Below are positions 39,622-49,253 of a stretch of 64,000 bases of DNA, piece by piece. The DNA comes from an uncultured Oscillospiraceae bacterium (GTDB taxonomy: Bacteria > Bacillota > Clostridia > Oscillospirales > Oscillospiraceae): assembly GCA_910579775.1 (NCBI GenBank), contig CAJTUE010000003.1, positions 124,001 to 188,000 of the forward strand. Direction: 5' to 3'. The notes under the pieces were generated by a model. The model was given only the letters and a program-made list of their open reading frames with translations. It had not been told where the DNA came from and ran no database searches. The first letter of the stretch is position 1, and each line of letters opens with the position of its first letter. Made by a program: the position numbers and the translations under genes.

Positions 39622-42600
39622 ATGACCTCTGTCCGCTCCCGCCTCCTCTCCGCCGCCCTGGCCGGTTTCTTGGCGCTGGGCTCTCCTCTGGCCGCCCTTG
39701 CCGCCGAGGCCGAGCCGCACCCCGCCGCCGAGGAAAGCGCCGATCTTCTGGCGATCACCGTTCCTAACTACACCCCCGGCACAGGTCTGCAGGCCGGCGA
39801 TGTGTCCAAGGTCAAAAAGGGTGAGCTCTACACCCTGATCGTTCTCCCCCGGGCCGTCTCCGGCACACCTCCGGCACTGACCGCCCAGCTGCTTTTGGCT
39901 TCGGAGCCGCTGTTCATCGGCTCCGCCGTGGCCGAGGCGGACGGCAAGGTCACCTTTACCAACATCCGTCTGCGCACCGCAGAGGCCGCTGTCTACTATG
40001 TCACAGGACCCGGCCTGGAGGGGGCGCCCCTGACAGAGGCCACCGGCTTTTCCGTGTCCATCCACGGAGAGGTGACCGGCGCGGAAGACGCCCCTGTGGC
40101 GGACGCCGCTGTCAGCCTGGTAGACACCACCACCGGCTACGCCTACGCCAACACCGTTGCCACCAGGAACGACGGCTCCTACACCCTGGACGGTATCTCC
40201 CCGGGCTCCTACTACCTTCTGGTCAAACGGGCGGGGTATCTGCCTGCCCGGAACAAAAATGCCACGATCATCACCGATGACACCGAATATTTTGTCGATC
40301 TGGACATTTCCTCCTTCCTGGGCGACGTGAACAACGACGGCCAGCGGAACGTGAGCGACCTCACCGATCTGCTCTCCCGCTATGGCCTGCCCCTCTCCGC
40401 CGCCCCCGGGGGCCTTACCCCCGACCTGAACGGCGACAGTGCGGTAGACGCCGAGGACGTCTCCCTCTTCCTCACCGCCGCCGCGAACGGCAATGACCTG
40501 ACCCGGGGCGTTGGCGACGGGAGCGCCGCCTCTCTCACCGCCCGGGACGCCGCCCCGGTCAAGGACGTCAATCGCGCCCTTACCCTCTCTCTGAATAACG
40601 GCGGCACAAAGGGTCTTACCTTCACCGCCGCCCATGTCTCCCTCACCTTCCGCACCGATTATGTCCAGCCCCTCAACCAAAGCGGCGGCATGGTCGCCCC
40701 CGGTGTCACGGGCAATGCCGCCAACTGCCTGACCGCCAAGACGGGCGTCACGGTAGAGGACGCCGCCTGGAGCGTCAACGGGGACCTGGCCACCCTTACC
40801 TTCTCCCTCTCCTGCGCCAAGCCCGCCGCCCTTACCGACCTGGTCTCCTTCCACTACCGCCCCGCCGCGGGCAAGACCCTGGACCAGTTTTTCCAAGGCG
40901 TCTTTACCGTGGACCACGCCGCCGCCCAGGTGGGCAGCGAAAGCGTGGTCACCGGTTGCGCGCTGGAATACCCCAACTCCACCCCCGTGGAGCTGGATGC
41001 CATCACCATCGATACCCTGCCTGACGAGGTGACCATCCCCTCCACCGGCCACACCGTGACGCTGGCGCTCTCCGCCACCGGACGCAAGGGCGAGGAGCTC
41101 CAGCCCGGCCTCACCGGCCTTACCTGGACCCTAAACGGACAGACGGACGGCGTTTCTGTTTCCGACAGCCTGCTGCTCATCAGCTCCGACGCCATCCCCG
41201 GCGCCTTTACCCTCACCGCCTCCCGGGACAACGGCGATCACCCCCTCACCTCCGCTCCCGTGACCATCACCCTGAAAAACGCCGACCCGGTCGCCCGGCA
41301 GCTCCGTATCCTACGAAGCGGCGCCGAGGCAGGCGACCACACCATCACCGGCGTTGCTGGCGAAGAGCTCTCCTTCCCTTATGCCGTGCGGGTGGAGGAT
41401 CAATACGGCAACATCATGGACGACCAGACGGTCGTCTGGTCTCTGTCTGGCGCGCCCGCGGGGATCGAGGTCGCACAGGATGGGCGGCTCACCGCCGCAT
41501 CCTCCCTGCCCGGCGGGACCTATTCCTTCGCGCTCCACGCCAGCCTGGGCCCCCTGCGCGCGGCGGCCAATGTCACCCTTGAGCTGGAGACACAGCTGCA
41601 CCGGCTGGTCCTCTCCGGCCCCGCCTCCGTCCAGATCCCCTCCAGCGACCCACTTACCCTGCGCTATACCCTCTCCGCTCTGGACGCCCAAGGCAACGCC
41701 ATCCCCGCCCCCGCCCTGGAGGCGGGCGGCTTCACCGTCGTCCGGGGAGAGGATGAGCCGGCGGAGACCACCGGCGTGACCAGTGATATCGACTTCAACG
41801 GCAACCTCACCGTCACTGTGGACAACGGCGCCCAGAGCGGCAACTACCGTCTCCGGGCAACGTCGGGCAACGTCTACGGTGAGTTGACCCTCACCCTGCT
41901 TCCCCCGGAGGAGGGCTCCAGCGTCCCCGTCCGCGCCGCTTTGCTCCACAAGGGCACGGTGGCAGAGTCTCTTGCCCTCACCACCACCCACGGCGAAGCC
42001 AACGCCGCCAAGCTCTCCCCCGTTCTTCTTTCAGCGGACGGCGCGCAGCTCAGCGCTGACGGGCTGACCTGGACCTGGGCGGTCTCCGGCCTTCCTGCCG
42101 GAGAAGAGACCGGCGCTCCCACCTACACTACCGCCGACGGCGGCCTGGAGTGGAAGCTGGACCAGGCCAGGCCAGGCGAGTATTTCTGCACTGTCACCGT
42201 CACCGAGACCGCCTCCCGGCTCTCCGCCGCCATTCCCGTACACATCACCATCCTCCCCAAGGTGACCGCCCTGACTCTCAGCGCCCCGGACCGTCTTTCC
42301 ATCCCCACCTCCGGCTCCCTGGAGTATCCTGTGGGTGTGACCGCCCTGGACGCCGACGGGGCCTCTGTGGCCCTGCCCGACAGCCTTCGCTGGTCGGTGA
42401 CCGACGAGAATGAAAAAGCCCCCGCGGGAGTCACCCTGAAAAGCGGGGTGCTCACCGTCTCCCCGTCGGCCAAGCCGGGCAAGCTCACCCTCTCGGTCTG
42501 GCTGCCCAAGGCGGACGGCGCCAAAGACTGCTTGTCCACAAAGGAGTTCACTCTGGAGCCCACCGACACAGAAAAGGTCCTGACCCTCCGCCGGGGCGGA

Positions 42601-45564
42601 GAGCTCCTCTCCGGCGGGGTAGACGCCATCTATGGCAAGGAGGGCTCCCAGCTCTCCCTGACCTACACCCCCGTCCTTCTGGACCGGGCCACCGGCGCGG
42701 TCACCGAGCTGACCCAGGGAGTCTCCTGGCTGGGCGCCTCCGGTTCCTTCACCCTGAACAGCAACACGGAGCCCGGGCTCTACACCACCCCCATCACCGC
42801 GGTCTACGATGGACAGTCGGTCTCCCTCACCGCCCAGATCACCGTCTATCCCAACATTAAGGACCTGTTCATTCTCTTTGACGAGGGGGACAGCGACCCC
42901 ATTGCCGACCGTTATTCCTTCCCCGTCCCCACGCTGGCTCCCAAGACCTATCACGGCACCATGATGGCCCAGATCACCCGGGGCGGCAAGACGGTGAACC
43001 GTCCGCTCCTGGACCTGGGACTGACCGAATATGACATCGACGTCTACACCCCCCTCACCGGCGTCTACTTGGCCTATGACCGTTCCACCGGGCGCGTGGC
43101 CCTCACCATCGAGCCCATTGCCAACTCCAACTCCATGAAGGACCCCGGTGAAAACGACGCCACCATCCGTTACATCGGCATTGACTTCGGTTATTACCCC
43201 AACGAAGATCCTCTGGAGAAGACCAAGTTCTTTTTCCTCACCAAGGAAGACTCCGTAGTGTCCTCCGCCGTTCTGCGTCAGGGCAGCGGCCTGAGCCCCA
43301 ACTTTGTCTTTGAGACCGCCCAGGAAGAGACCACCCTGGACACCGCCCCCGGCGTCCTCTCCGACTGCTTTGCTCTGGAGCTGCTGGACCAGTACGGCAG
43401 CCCTGTGACCAGCAAGTCTGTCACCTGGAAGCTGGAGGGTTCTCCCCAGAGCGGGTCCACCAACCTGGTGACCATCATAGACCCGGGCAGCGCGGTCACC
43501 GGTAGCTATCCCCGCTATCAAAGCATCCGCCGTCTGCGCATCGCCCCGGAGACTCCCGAGGGGGTCTACCACCTCACCCTCTCTGCCTCCGCGGAAGGCT
43601 TTACCCGCTCCATTGCCGTTACGATGAACGTCTCCGGTCAGCAGACTCTGGACGCCGTCACCCTCACCGGACCTGACGCGGCCGTCATCCCCAAGTGGTT
43701 TGTGAAATACAACTCCTCCGAAACCAATAATGAGACGCGGACCCTATCCTACGTGGCCGTAGCCCAGGACCCCAACGGCCACGAGATCGACTCCTCTCTG
43801 TGCGAGTTTGCCTGGGCGGTGACCGACGAGGCCGGAAAGACGGTGAAGGGCGTGAGTATCAAGTCCAATAAGGACAACGCCGCCTCCGCCACCGTTACCA
43901 TCGACCGCAACGCCGAGCCCACCACGAAAAACCCCCTCCAGGTCACCGTGACCGCCACCCCCAAGGGCGACGGCGAGCCCCTGGACTCCTCCGCGCCTCT
44001 GACGCTGACCCAAGGCAGCCTGGTCCCTACCCTGATGACCATCAAAGGTCCCACCTCCATTAAGCTGGACCTCCCCAAGGCCGACCCCAACAAGCCGGAC
44101 GCCAAGCCTGTTTACCAAAACGCCTCCGAGACCTATACCTTTGAGCTGGTGAACCAGTATAACGACCCGGTCTCCGAACGGGACGCCCAGTCGGTGGATT
44201 GGAGCTGGGACGCAAAGAAAGTGCCCAGCTATGTCACCATTGAAAAGGAGACGGACGCCAAAGGCCACCGCTATGTGGTCCTCAAAGTCCAGAATCCCAA
44301 GACAGACCTCCGTACCACCGTCACCCTCACCGCCCAGATCACCTTCCCCGAGGCCTCCACCACCTCCGGCAAGGCGGTCGTCTTTAAAAACCTCCCCATC
44401 ACCATCACCGTGGGCAATCCGCCCTCCGGCGGAGGCAGCCTTGGTGGAGGCGACATTCTTGAACCGGAGGTCACCGACTCCACTGTCACCCCCTCCACCA
44501 GCAAAACGGGTACCACCGGCACCTCCACTCTGAGCACCACAGATGTGGACACCCTCTCCCAGACCACCGCCACCGGAGTCCTCACCATCGCGCCCAAGAA
44601 TACCAGTGGGCTCACTTCCATCACCGTCACCTTCCCCGGCTCTCTGGTGAAGACCCTGCGGGCCAAGACCCAGAACAACTCCCTGCGTATCCAGACCGCC
44701 ATCGGTACGGTGACCATTCCCAAGGCCGTCCTGGCCAGCTTTTCCAACAGCGGAAACGTCTCGATCACCATCCGTAACCAGGACAACACCCTGGCCGTCA
44801 CCTTCACCAGCAACGGTCGGCAGCTCACCTCCCTCACCGGAGGCTCCGCCACCTTCTCCGCCCCGGTGAATGCCGCGATCGTCACCGCCGTCAAGGGCGG
44901 CGTCTCCGAGGACGTGCTGAAGAAATCCGTCATCACCAACGGCACTCTCACCGTCGCCCTCACCGGCTCCGCCGAACTGACCGTAGGCGCCGCCCAGCCC
45001 GAGGTGGTGAGCAAGGTATTCTCCGACACGTCCAACCACTGGGCCAAGGACGCTATCTCCTTTGTCGCCGGGCGCGGCCTCTTCCAGGGCACCTCCGAAA
45101 CCACCTTCTCCCCCAACGGCGACATGACCCGTGGCATGGTGGTCACCGTCCTCTACCGCCTGGAGAGCACACCCGCCGTCAGCGCCTCCAACGTCTTCCG
45201 GGACGTGCCCAACGGCGTGTGGTTCACCGACGCGGTGGTGTGGGCCAACTCCCACGGCATCGTCCAGGGCAACGGCGACGGCTTCCTCCCCAACGACCCT
45301 GTCACCCGGGAGCAGCTGGCCACCATCCTCTACCGTTACATGAAGGACCAGGGGCTGGACGTCTCCAAGCGCTCCTCCCTCGCCGCCTTCTCCGACAGCT
45401 CCAGGGTCTCCCCCTGGGCGGCAGACGCCATGCAGTGGGCTGTCGCCACCGGCCTGATCAACGGCAAGAGCGGCGGCGTTCTGGACCCCGGTGGCAAGGC
45501 CAGCCGGGCAGAGGTAGCCACCATGCTGGAGCGGTTGATCACCAACCTGCTCCCCCAGGACTAA
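39622..45564 (+). CDS. Giant secreted protein: dockerin-like pair, Ig-like repeats and three SLH modules
   Basis: 1980 residues. Signal peptide 1 to about 27 (RSRLLSAALAGFLALG, cleavage after LAALAA). About 145-230: carboxypeptidase-regulatory-like beta domain (VADAAVSLVDTTTG). About 233-290: two EF-hand-like dockerin repeats, GDVNNDGQRNVSDLTDLL and PDLNGDSAVDAEDVSLFL. About 440-1600: at least six bacterial Ig-like repeats sharing a pattern of GP, IPSSG and DxxGN. About 1600-1646: Gly/Ser/Thr linker. About 1795-1977: three SLH modules (HWAKDAISFVAGRGLFQG and two more) that bind pyruvylated wall polymers. ATG 39622 has AAAGGGTGAT upstream; an in-frame GTG at 39613 overlaps it. The secreted protease gene follows after 23 bases. 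It is probably an S-layer-type or adhesive protein; no catalytic domain is visible. Confidence 0.9.
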   Translation: MTSVRSRLLSAALAGFLALGSPLAALAAEAEPHPAAEESADLLAITVPNYTPGTGLQAGDVSKVKKGELYTLIVLPRAVSGTPPALTAQLLLASEPLFIGSAVAEADGKVTFTNIRLRTAEAAVYYVTGPGLEGAPLTEATGFSVSIHGEVTGAEDAPVADAAVSLVDTTTGYAYANTVATRNDGSYTLDGISPGSYYLLVKRAGYLPARNKNATIITDDTEYFVDLDISSFLGDVNNDGQRNVSDLTDLLSRYGLPLSAAPGGLTPDLNGDSAVDAEDVSLFLTAAANGNDLTRGVGDGSAASLTARDAAPVKDVNRALTLSLNNGGTKGLTFTAAHVSLTFRTDYVQPLNQSGGMVAPGVTGNAANCLTAKTGVTVEDAAWSVNGDLATLTFSLSCAKPAALTDLVSFHYRPAAGKTLDQFFQGVFTVDHAAAQVGSESVVTGCALEYPNSTPVELDAITIDTLPDEVTIPSTGHTVTLALSATGRKGEELQPGLTGLTWTLNGQTDGVSVSDSLLLISSDAIPGAFTLTASRDNGDHPLTSAPVTITLKNADPVARQLRILRSGAEAGDHTITGVAGEELSFPYAVRVEDQYGNIMDDQTVVWSLSGAPAGIEVAQDGRLTAASSLPGGTYSFALHASLGPLRAAANVTLELETQLHRLVLSGPASVQIPSSDPLTLRYTLSALDAQGNAIPAPALEAGGFTVVRGEDEPAETTGVTSDIDFNGNLTVTVDNGAQSGNYRLRATSGNVYGELTLTLLPPEEGSSVPVRAALLHKGTVAESLALTTTHGEANAAKLSPVLLSADGAQLSADGLTWTWAVSGLPAGEETGAPTYTTADGGLEWKLDQARPGEYFCTVTVTETASRLSAAIPVHITILPKVTALTLSAPDRLSIPTSGSLEYPVGVTALDADGASVALPDSLRWSVTDENEKAPAGVTLKSGVLTVSPSAKPGKLTLSVWLPKADGAKDCLSTKEFTLEPTDTEKVLTLRRGGELLSGGVDAIYGKEGSQLSLTYTPVLLDRATGAVTELTQGVSWLGASGSFTLNSNTEPGLYTTPITAVYDGQSVSLTAQITVYPNIKDLFILFDEGDSDPIADRYSFPVPTLAPKTYHGTMMAQITRGGKTVNRPLLDLGLTEYDIDVYTPLTGVYLAYDRSTGRVALTIEPIANSNSMKDPGENDATIRYIGIDFGYYPNEDPLEKTKFFFLTKEDSVVSSAVLRQGSGLSPNFVFETAQEETTLDTAPGVLSDCFALELLDQYGSPVTSKSVTWKLEGSPQSGSTNLVTIIDPGSAVTGSYPRYQSIRRLRIAPETPEGVYHLTLSASAEGFTRSIAVTMNVSGQQTLDAVTLTGPDAAVIPKWFVKYNSSETNNETRTLSYVAVAQDPNGHEIDSSLCEFAWAVTDEAGKTVKGVSIKSNKDNAASATVTIDRNAEPTTKNPLQVTVTATPKGDGEPLDSSAPLTLTQGSLVPTLMTIKGPTSIKLDLPKADPNKPDAKPVYQNASETYTFELVNQYNDPVSERDAQSVDWSWDAKKVPSYVTIEKETDAKGHRYVVLKVQNPKTDLRTTVTLTAQITFPEASTTSGKAVVFKNLPITITVGNPPSGGGSLGGGDILEPEVTDSTVTPSTSKTGTTGTSTLSTTDVDTLSQTTATGVLTIAPKNTSGLTSITVTFPGSLVKTLRAKTQNNSLRIQTAIGTVTIPKAVLASFSNSGNVSITIRNQDNTLAVTFTSNGRQLTSLTGGSATFSAPVNAAIVTAVKGGVSEDVLKKSVITNGTLTVALTGSAELTVGAAQPEVVSKVFSDTSNHWAKDAISFVAGRGLFQGTSETTFSPNGDMTRGMVVTVLYRLESTPAVSASNVFRDVPNGVWFTDAVVWANSHGIVQGNGDGFLPNDPVTREQLATILYRYMKDQGLDVSKRSSLAAFSDSSRVSPWAADAMQWAVATGLINGKSGGVLDPGGKASRAEVATMLERLITNLLPQD

Positions 45565-45587
45565 GCAAGCGAAAGGAGTGATACGCT

Positions 45588-47204
45588 GTGAAACGAATTT
45601 TAAAGGCTCTGAGCGCCTTTGCGCTCTCCCTGGTCATTACCCTCACCCTGGCCGCCGTGCCCGTCAGTGCGGCTGAAAACGTCTCTGAAGCCTCTTTTGA
45701 TGTGGAGTCCGCCGGATACCTGATCGTCCTGGACCAGGCCCGGCCCCTCCCCTTCTCCGCCGATCCACTGGCTGCCGCCACCCTGTTGGCCGCCGCCGAC
45801 GAGCGTGAGGAGCTGCTGCCCCTCTCGGAGGACTGGAATATTTACAAGGCCGCCTCTCTGGACGAGATTCAGAGCCTGGTCTACGCCGGCCAGGTGACGG
45901 TGGCGGAGCCCGACTACAAGGCGGAGCTCTTTGACGTGGTTCCCGTGGACCCCAACGACCCCAAGCTCGGGCAACAACAGAACCTCACAGGGGTGTACGG
46001 CATTAATGTGCGCTCCGCCTGGGAATCCGGGCTCACCGGCCGGGGGGTCACCGTGGCGGTGATCGACTCCGGTCTGAACGACTACCACATCGACGCCCCC
46101 ACAAAGATAGGCCGCGGGCGTTACTTCTTCTACCGGGAGGAGGAGGATGGCCGCTACGATCTGGACGGCAAGCACTACGGCTATTACAGCAGCGGCAACT
46201 GGGCCGATGATGTAGGCCACGGCTCCATGGTCTGCGGCGTGATCGCCGCCAACACTAACAACGGCGAGGGCATCGCCTCCATCGCCCCTGACGTGACCAT
46301 TCTCCCCATCCGCTGCTTTACCAACACCCCGGGACACCTAGGCGGCTACACCTCCAACCTGATCAGCGGCCTCAACTACGCCGTGGAAAACGGAGCTGAC
46401 ATCATCAACATGAGCTGGGGCGTCAAGAAGAAGTCCTCCTCCCTGCAAACGGCGGTCAATGCCGCCTATCAGGCGGGCTGCATCCTCGTTGCCGCCGCCG
46501 GCAACGACGGCACGGTCCTGGAGCAATATCCCGCCGCCTGGGACAATGTCATCAGCGTAGGCGCCACCGACAATGAAGGCCGCCTCACCTACTACTCCCA
46601 GCGGGTCACCAGCGTGGACATCTGCGCCCCCGGCGGGGTCAGCCGCTCCCCCATCGTCTCTCTGGACTATAAGACCAACACCGGCTACCAGGCCAAGATC
46701 GGCACCTCCTTCTCCACTCCCCAGGTGGCCGCCGCCGCCGCGCTCCTGCTGGAGGCAGACCCCACCATGACCCAGGGCGACTTCTTGACCCTTCTGAAGA
46801 ACAACACCCCCGACAAGGTCACCGTGGACGACAAGGGAAACACCTCCGCCTCCAACTACTCAGGGGCGGGACGGCTGAACATCCAGGCTCTGCTGGACGG
46901 CGTCGGCTACCTGGGCTGCTCCGCCTGGCCCACCGAGGACGGCTTCTCGGTCTACGCAGGCTTTCACCCCGCCAAGGACGACCCCCGGGACGAGCTGATC
47001 GCCATGGTAGGCGGCTACAATGAAAAGGGCCACCTGGTAGAAAGCCACAGCCGCCAGTTCACCCTCACCCAGAGCCAATACAACAACTGCGCCGGACGTT
47101 TTGACTTCCAGGATCCCACCATTGTGGAATTCCGAACCTTCTATCTGGACTCCGATACCCTGGTCTCCTTCCACGGGCCTATCTCTCCCGTGATTGGGCG
47201 GTAA
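45588..47204 (+). CDS. Secreted S8 family (subtilisin-like) serine protease
   Basis: 538 residues. A signal peptide (1 to about 28, ending VPVSAAE) leads into a propeptide of about 100 residues. The catalytic triad is Asp160 in VAVIDSGLND, His211 in DVGHGSMVCGVIA and Ser374 in IGTSFSTPQVAAA; Asn306 in AAAGNDG forms the oxyanion hole. A beta-rich region of about 100 residues follows the catalytic domain and there is no SLH or LPXTG anchor. The start is GTG 45588, behind AAAGGAG, 23 bases after the giant SLH protein and probably in the same operon. It may process that protein or act on outside substrates; this is inference from position. Confidence 0.93.
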   Translation: MKRILKALSAFALSLVITLTLAAVPVSAAENVSEASFDVESAGYLIVLDQARPLPFSADPLAAATLLAAADEREELLPLSEDWNIYKAASLDEIQSLVYAGQVTVAEPDYKAELFDVVPVDPNDPKLGQQQNLTGVYGINVRSAWESGLTGRGVTVAVIDSGLNDYHIDAPTKIGRGRYFFYREEEDGRYDLDGKHYGYYSSGNWADDVGHGSMVCGVIAANTNNGEGIASIAPDVTILPIRCFTNTPGHLGGYTSNLISGLNYAVENGADIINMSWGVKKKSSSLQTAVNAAYQAGCILVAAAGNDGTVLEQYPAAWDNVISVGATDNEGRLTYYSQRVTSVDICAPGGVSRSPIVSLDYKTNTGYQAKIGTSFSTPQVAAAAALLLEADPTMTQGDFLTLLKNNTPDKVTVDDKGNTSASNYSGAGRLNIQALLDGVGYLGCSAWPTEDGFSVYAGFHPAKDDPRDELIAMVGGYNEKGHLVESHSRQFTLTQSQYNNCAGRFDFQDPTIVEFRTFYLDSDTLVSFHGPISPVIGR

Positions 47205-47212
47205 GGAAAGAA

Positions 47213-47262
47213 AAAAGGCAAAAAAATTCCCACCCTTCCGGGTGGGAATTTTTTTGCCTTTT
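47213..47262. terminator. Long bidirectional terminator between the protease gene and rplQ
   Basis: A perfect 23-bp stem (arms 47213-47235 and 47240-47262) around TTCC. The stem contains a run of seven A opposite seven T and GGGTGGG/CCCACCC at the top, so it can terminate in both directions. It extends into the rplQ stop codon. Confidence 0.95.
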
Positions 47263-47599
47263 AAATGAGCTCTACGATTGCCATCTCCGCAGCGTCGCCG
47301 CGGCGGGGGCCGGTGCGGACCAGGCGGGTGTAGCCGCCGTCCCGGGTGGAGTACTTCTGAGCCAGCTCGCCAAAGAGCTTCTTGGCCACATCCTCCTTGG
47401 TGAGGAAGGACAGCGCCTGGCGGTAATTGGCCAGGTCGTTCTTCTTGGCCAGGGTGATCATCTTCTCCGCCATGGGCGCCACTTCCTTGGCGCGGGTGAC
47501 GGTGGTCTCCAGGCGGCCCTTGTCCAGCAGGTCGGTGGTCAGCTGACGCAGCATGGCCATTCTCTGGTCGGTGGGCTTGCCGAGTTTACGCATAGGCAT
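47261..47599 (-). CDS. rplQ: Ribosomal protein L17
   Basis: 112 residues with the conserved opening MRKLGKPTDQRMAMLRQL and the RLVRTGPRRGDAAEMA end. It sits at the exit-tunnel side of the 50S subunit. Last gene of the alpha operon, directly before the long terminator. The rpoA stop is 28 bases upstream. No odd insertions. Confidence 0.97.
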   Translation of the reverse strand: MPMRKLGKPTDQRMAMLRQLTTDLLDKGRLETTVTRAKEVAPMAEKMITLAKKNDLANYRQALSFLTKEDVAKKLFGELAQKYSTRDGGYTRLVRTGPRRGDAAEMAIVELI

Positions 47600-47627
47600 T
47601 TTTTACACCTCCAATGTTGGGGAAAAA

Positions 47628-48575
47628 TCAGTTCTCTTCGCTGGCCAGGGACAGTCCCATCATGGCCAGCTTGTTCATGACCTCTTCCAGGGACTTGCGG
47701 CCCAGGTTGCGCACCTTCATCATCTCGTCCTCGGTCTTAGAGATCAGATCCTCCACCGTGTTGATGTTGGCACGCTTCAGGCAGTTGAAGCTGCGGACGC
47801 TGAGATCCAGCTCCTCAATGGTCAGCTCCAGCACCTTGTCCCGCTGGGCCTCAGACTTTTCCACCACGGTGGAACGGCTGCCCATGGTCTCGCTCAGGTC
47901 GGTGAAGAGCATAAAGTGGTCGCAGAGGATGCGCGCCCCTAGGCTGACGGCGTCCCGGGCGGAGATGACGCCGTTGGTCCAGACCTCCAGGGTGAGCTTG
48001 TCGAAGTCGGTGGCGTCGCCCACGCGGGTGTTTTCCACGGTGTAGTTCACCTTTTTCACCGGCGTATACACCGAGTCCACCGGGATGACCCCGATAATGG
48101 CCTGCTGGGGCTTGTTGCGGTCGGCGGGGACATAGCCCCGGCCGTGGGACAGCATGAGCTCCATGTTGAGGCTGGCGTCAGGACCCAGGGTGGCAATGTG
48201 GAGCTCCGGATTCAGGATCTCCACCTCGCCGTCGGCCTTGATGTCACCGGCGGTGACCTCGCCCTCGCCACTGGCCTCGATATAGACGGTCTTGGCGCCC
48301 TCGCTGTACAGCTTGGCAATAATGCCCTTCACGTTCAGGACAATCTCGGTCACGTCCTCCTTCACACCGGGAATGGTGGAAAACTCATGCTGGACGCCGG
48401 CGATCTTGATGGAGGTCACCGCCGTACCGGGCAGAGAGGACAAGAGGATGCGCCGCATGGAATTTCCCAAGGTGGTGCCGTAGCCGCGCTCCAGGGGTTC
48501 GACCACATACTTGCCGTGAAATTCCTCGCCGGGGTTTTCGATACACTCGATGCGGGGCTTTTCGATTTCTACCAT
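47628..48575 (-). CDS. rpoA: RNA polymerase alpha subunit
   Basis: 315 residues. The N-terminal dimerisation domain (to about 230) has the GNSMRRILLSS motif used for assembly with beta and beta-prime; the C-terminal domain (about 245-315) carries the helix-hairpin-helix LKRANINTVEDLI and NLGRKSLEEV, which contacts UP elements and activators. The start at 48575 follows GGAGGG. Its place between rpsD and rplQ is the classical alpha-operon order. Confidence 0.98.
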   Translation of the reverse strand: MVEIEKPRIECIENPGEEFHGKYVVEPLERGYGTTLGNSMRRILLSSLPGTAVTSIKIAGVQHEFSTIPGVKEDVTEIVLNVKGIIAKLYSEGAKTVYIEASGEGEVTAGDIKADGEVEILNPELHIATLGPDASLNMELMLSHGRGYVPADRNKPQQAIIGVIPVDSVYTPVKKVNYTVENTRVGDATDFDKLTLEVWTNGVISARDAVSLGARILCDHFMLFTDLSETMGSRSTVVEKSEAQRDKVLELTIEELDLSVRSFNCLKRANINTVEDLISKTEDEMMKVRNLGRKSLEEVMNKLAMMGLSLASEEN

Positions 48576-48629
48576 ATGGTATTGACCCTCCTTTTTCCGT
48601 TGTTGGATGACTGAAATGAGGGGAGCCGA

Positions 48630-49232
48630 TTACTTGGAGTAGAGCTCGACGATCAGGTGCTCCTCAACAGGCATATCAATATCCTCACGCTCGGGCATCT
48701 GAAGAACGGTGCCCTTCAGGGCGTTCTTCTCGCGGCTGAGCCACTTGGGAGTGGCAAAGATGGGGGCGTCCTCACCGGTGAATCGCTTGAAGCGGATGCT
48801 GTCGCGGCTCTTCTCCCGGACCTCGATCACATCTCCGGGCTTCACCAGGTAGGAGGGGATGTTCACCTTACGGCCATTGACGGTGAAGTGGGCGTGGTTG
48901 ACGCTCTGACGGGCCTCGCGGCGGGTCATGGCGAAGCCCAGACGGTACACCACGTTGTCCAGACGGCGCTCGATGGTGGTGAGCAGCAGCTCGCCGGTCT
49001 TGCCCTCCATCCGGGCGGCCTTCTCGTAGTACATACGGAACTGCTTCTCCATGATGCCGTAGACGAACTTGACCTTCTGCTTCTCGTTCATCTGCATAGC
49101 GTACTCGCTCTGCTTACGGCGCATCTGGCCCTTGGGATTGCGGTTGGTCTGCTTCTTGGCGTAACCCATGGCGGCGGGAGAGACGTTCAGCGCCTTGCAG
49201 CGCTTGGCCACCGGTTGCATATTCTTAGCCAT
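48630..49232 (-). CDS. rpsD: Ribosomal protein S4
   Basis: 200 residues, a primary 16S-binding protein of the small subunit. The S4 RNA-binding domain shows RRLDNVVYRLGFAMTRREARQ and VNHAHFTVNGRKVNIPSYLV. The N-terminus lacks the zinc-binding cysteines of some bacteria, with a single Cys12, so it is the zinc-free form. S4 often represses its own operon through a leader; no clear S4-binding structure is visible in the 21-base rpsK-rpsD gap. Confidence 0.97.
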   Translation of the reverse strand: MAKNMQPVAKRCKALNVSPAAMGYAKKQTNRNPKGQMRRKQSEYAMQMNEKQKVKFVYGIMEKQFRMYYEKAARMEGKTGELLLTTIERRLDNVVYRLGFAMTRREARQSVNHAHFTVNGRKVNIPSYLVKPGDVIEVREKSRDSIRFKRFTGEDAPIFATPKWLSREKNALKGTVLQMPEREDIDMPVEEHLIVELYSK

Positions 49233-49253
49233 TTTCCTCTTCCTCCTTCCAAA

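Noticed and set aside
38785..41052. 755-codon minus-strand frame opposite recG and the SLH protein
   Set aside because: It spans two recognisable plus-strand genes, a terminator and a promoter, and has a low-complexity Gly/Val/His composition.
42031..43572. 513-codon minus-strand frame within the SLH protein gene
   Set aside because: Mirror frame of a strongly biased gene; no motifs and no start signals. The same holds for 43744-45255.
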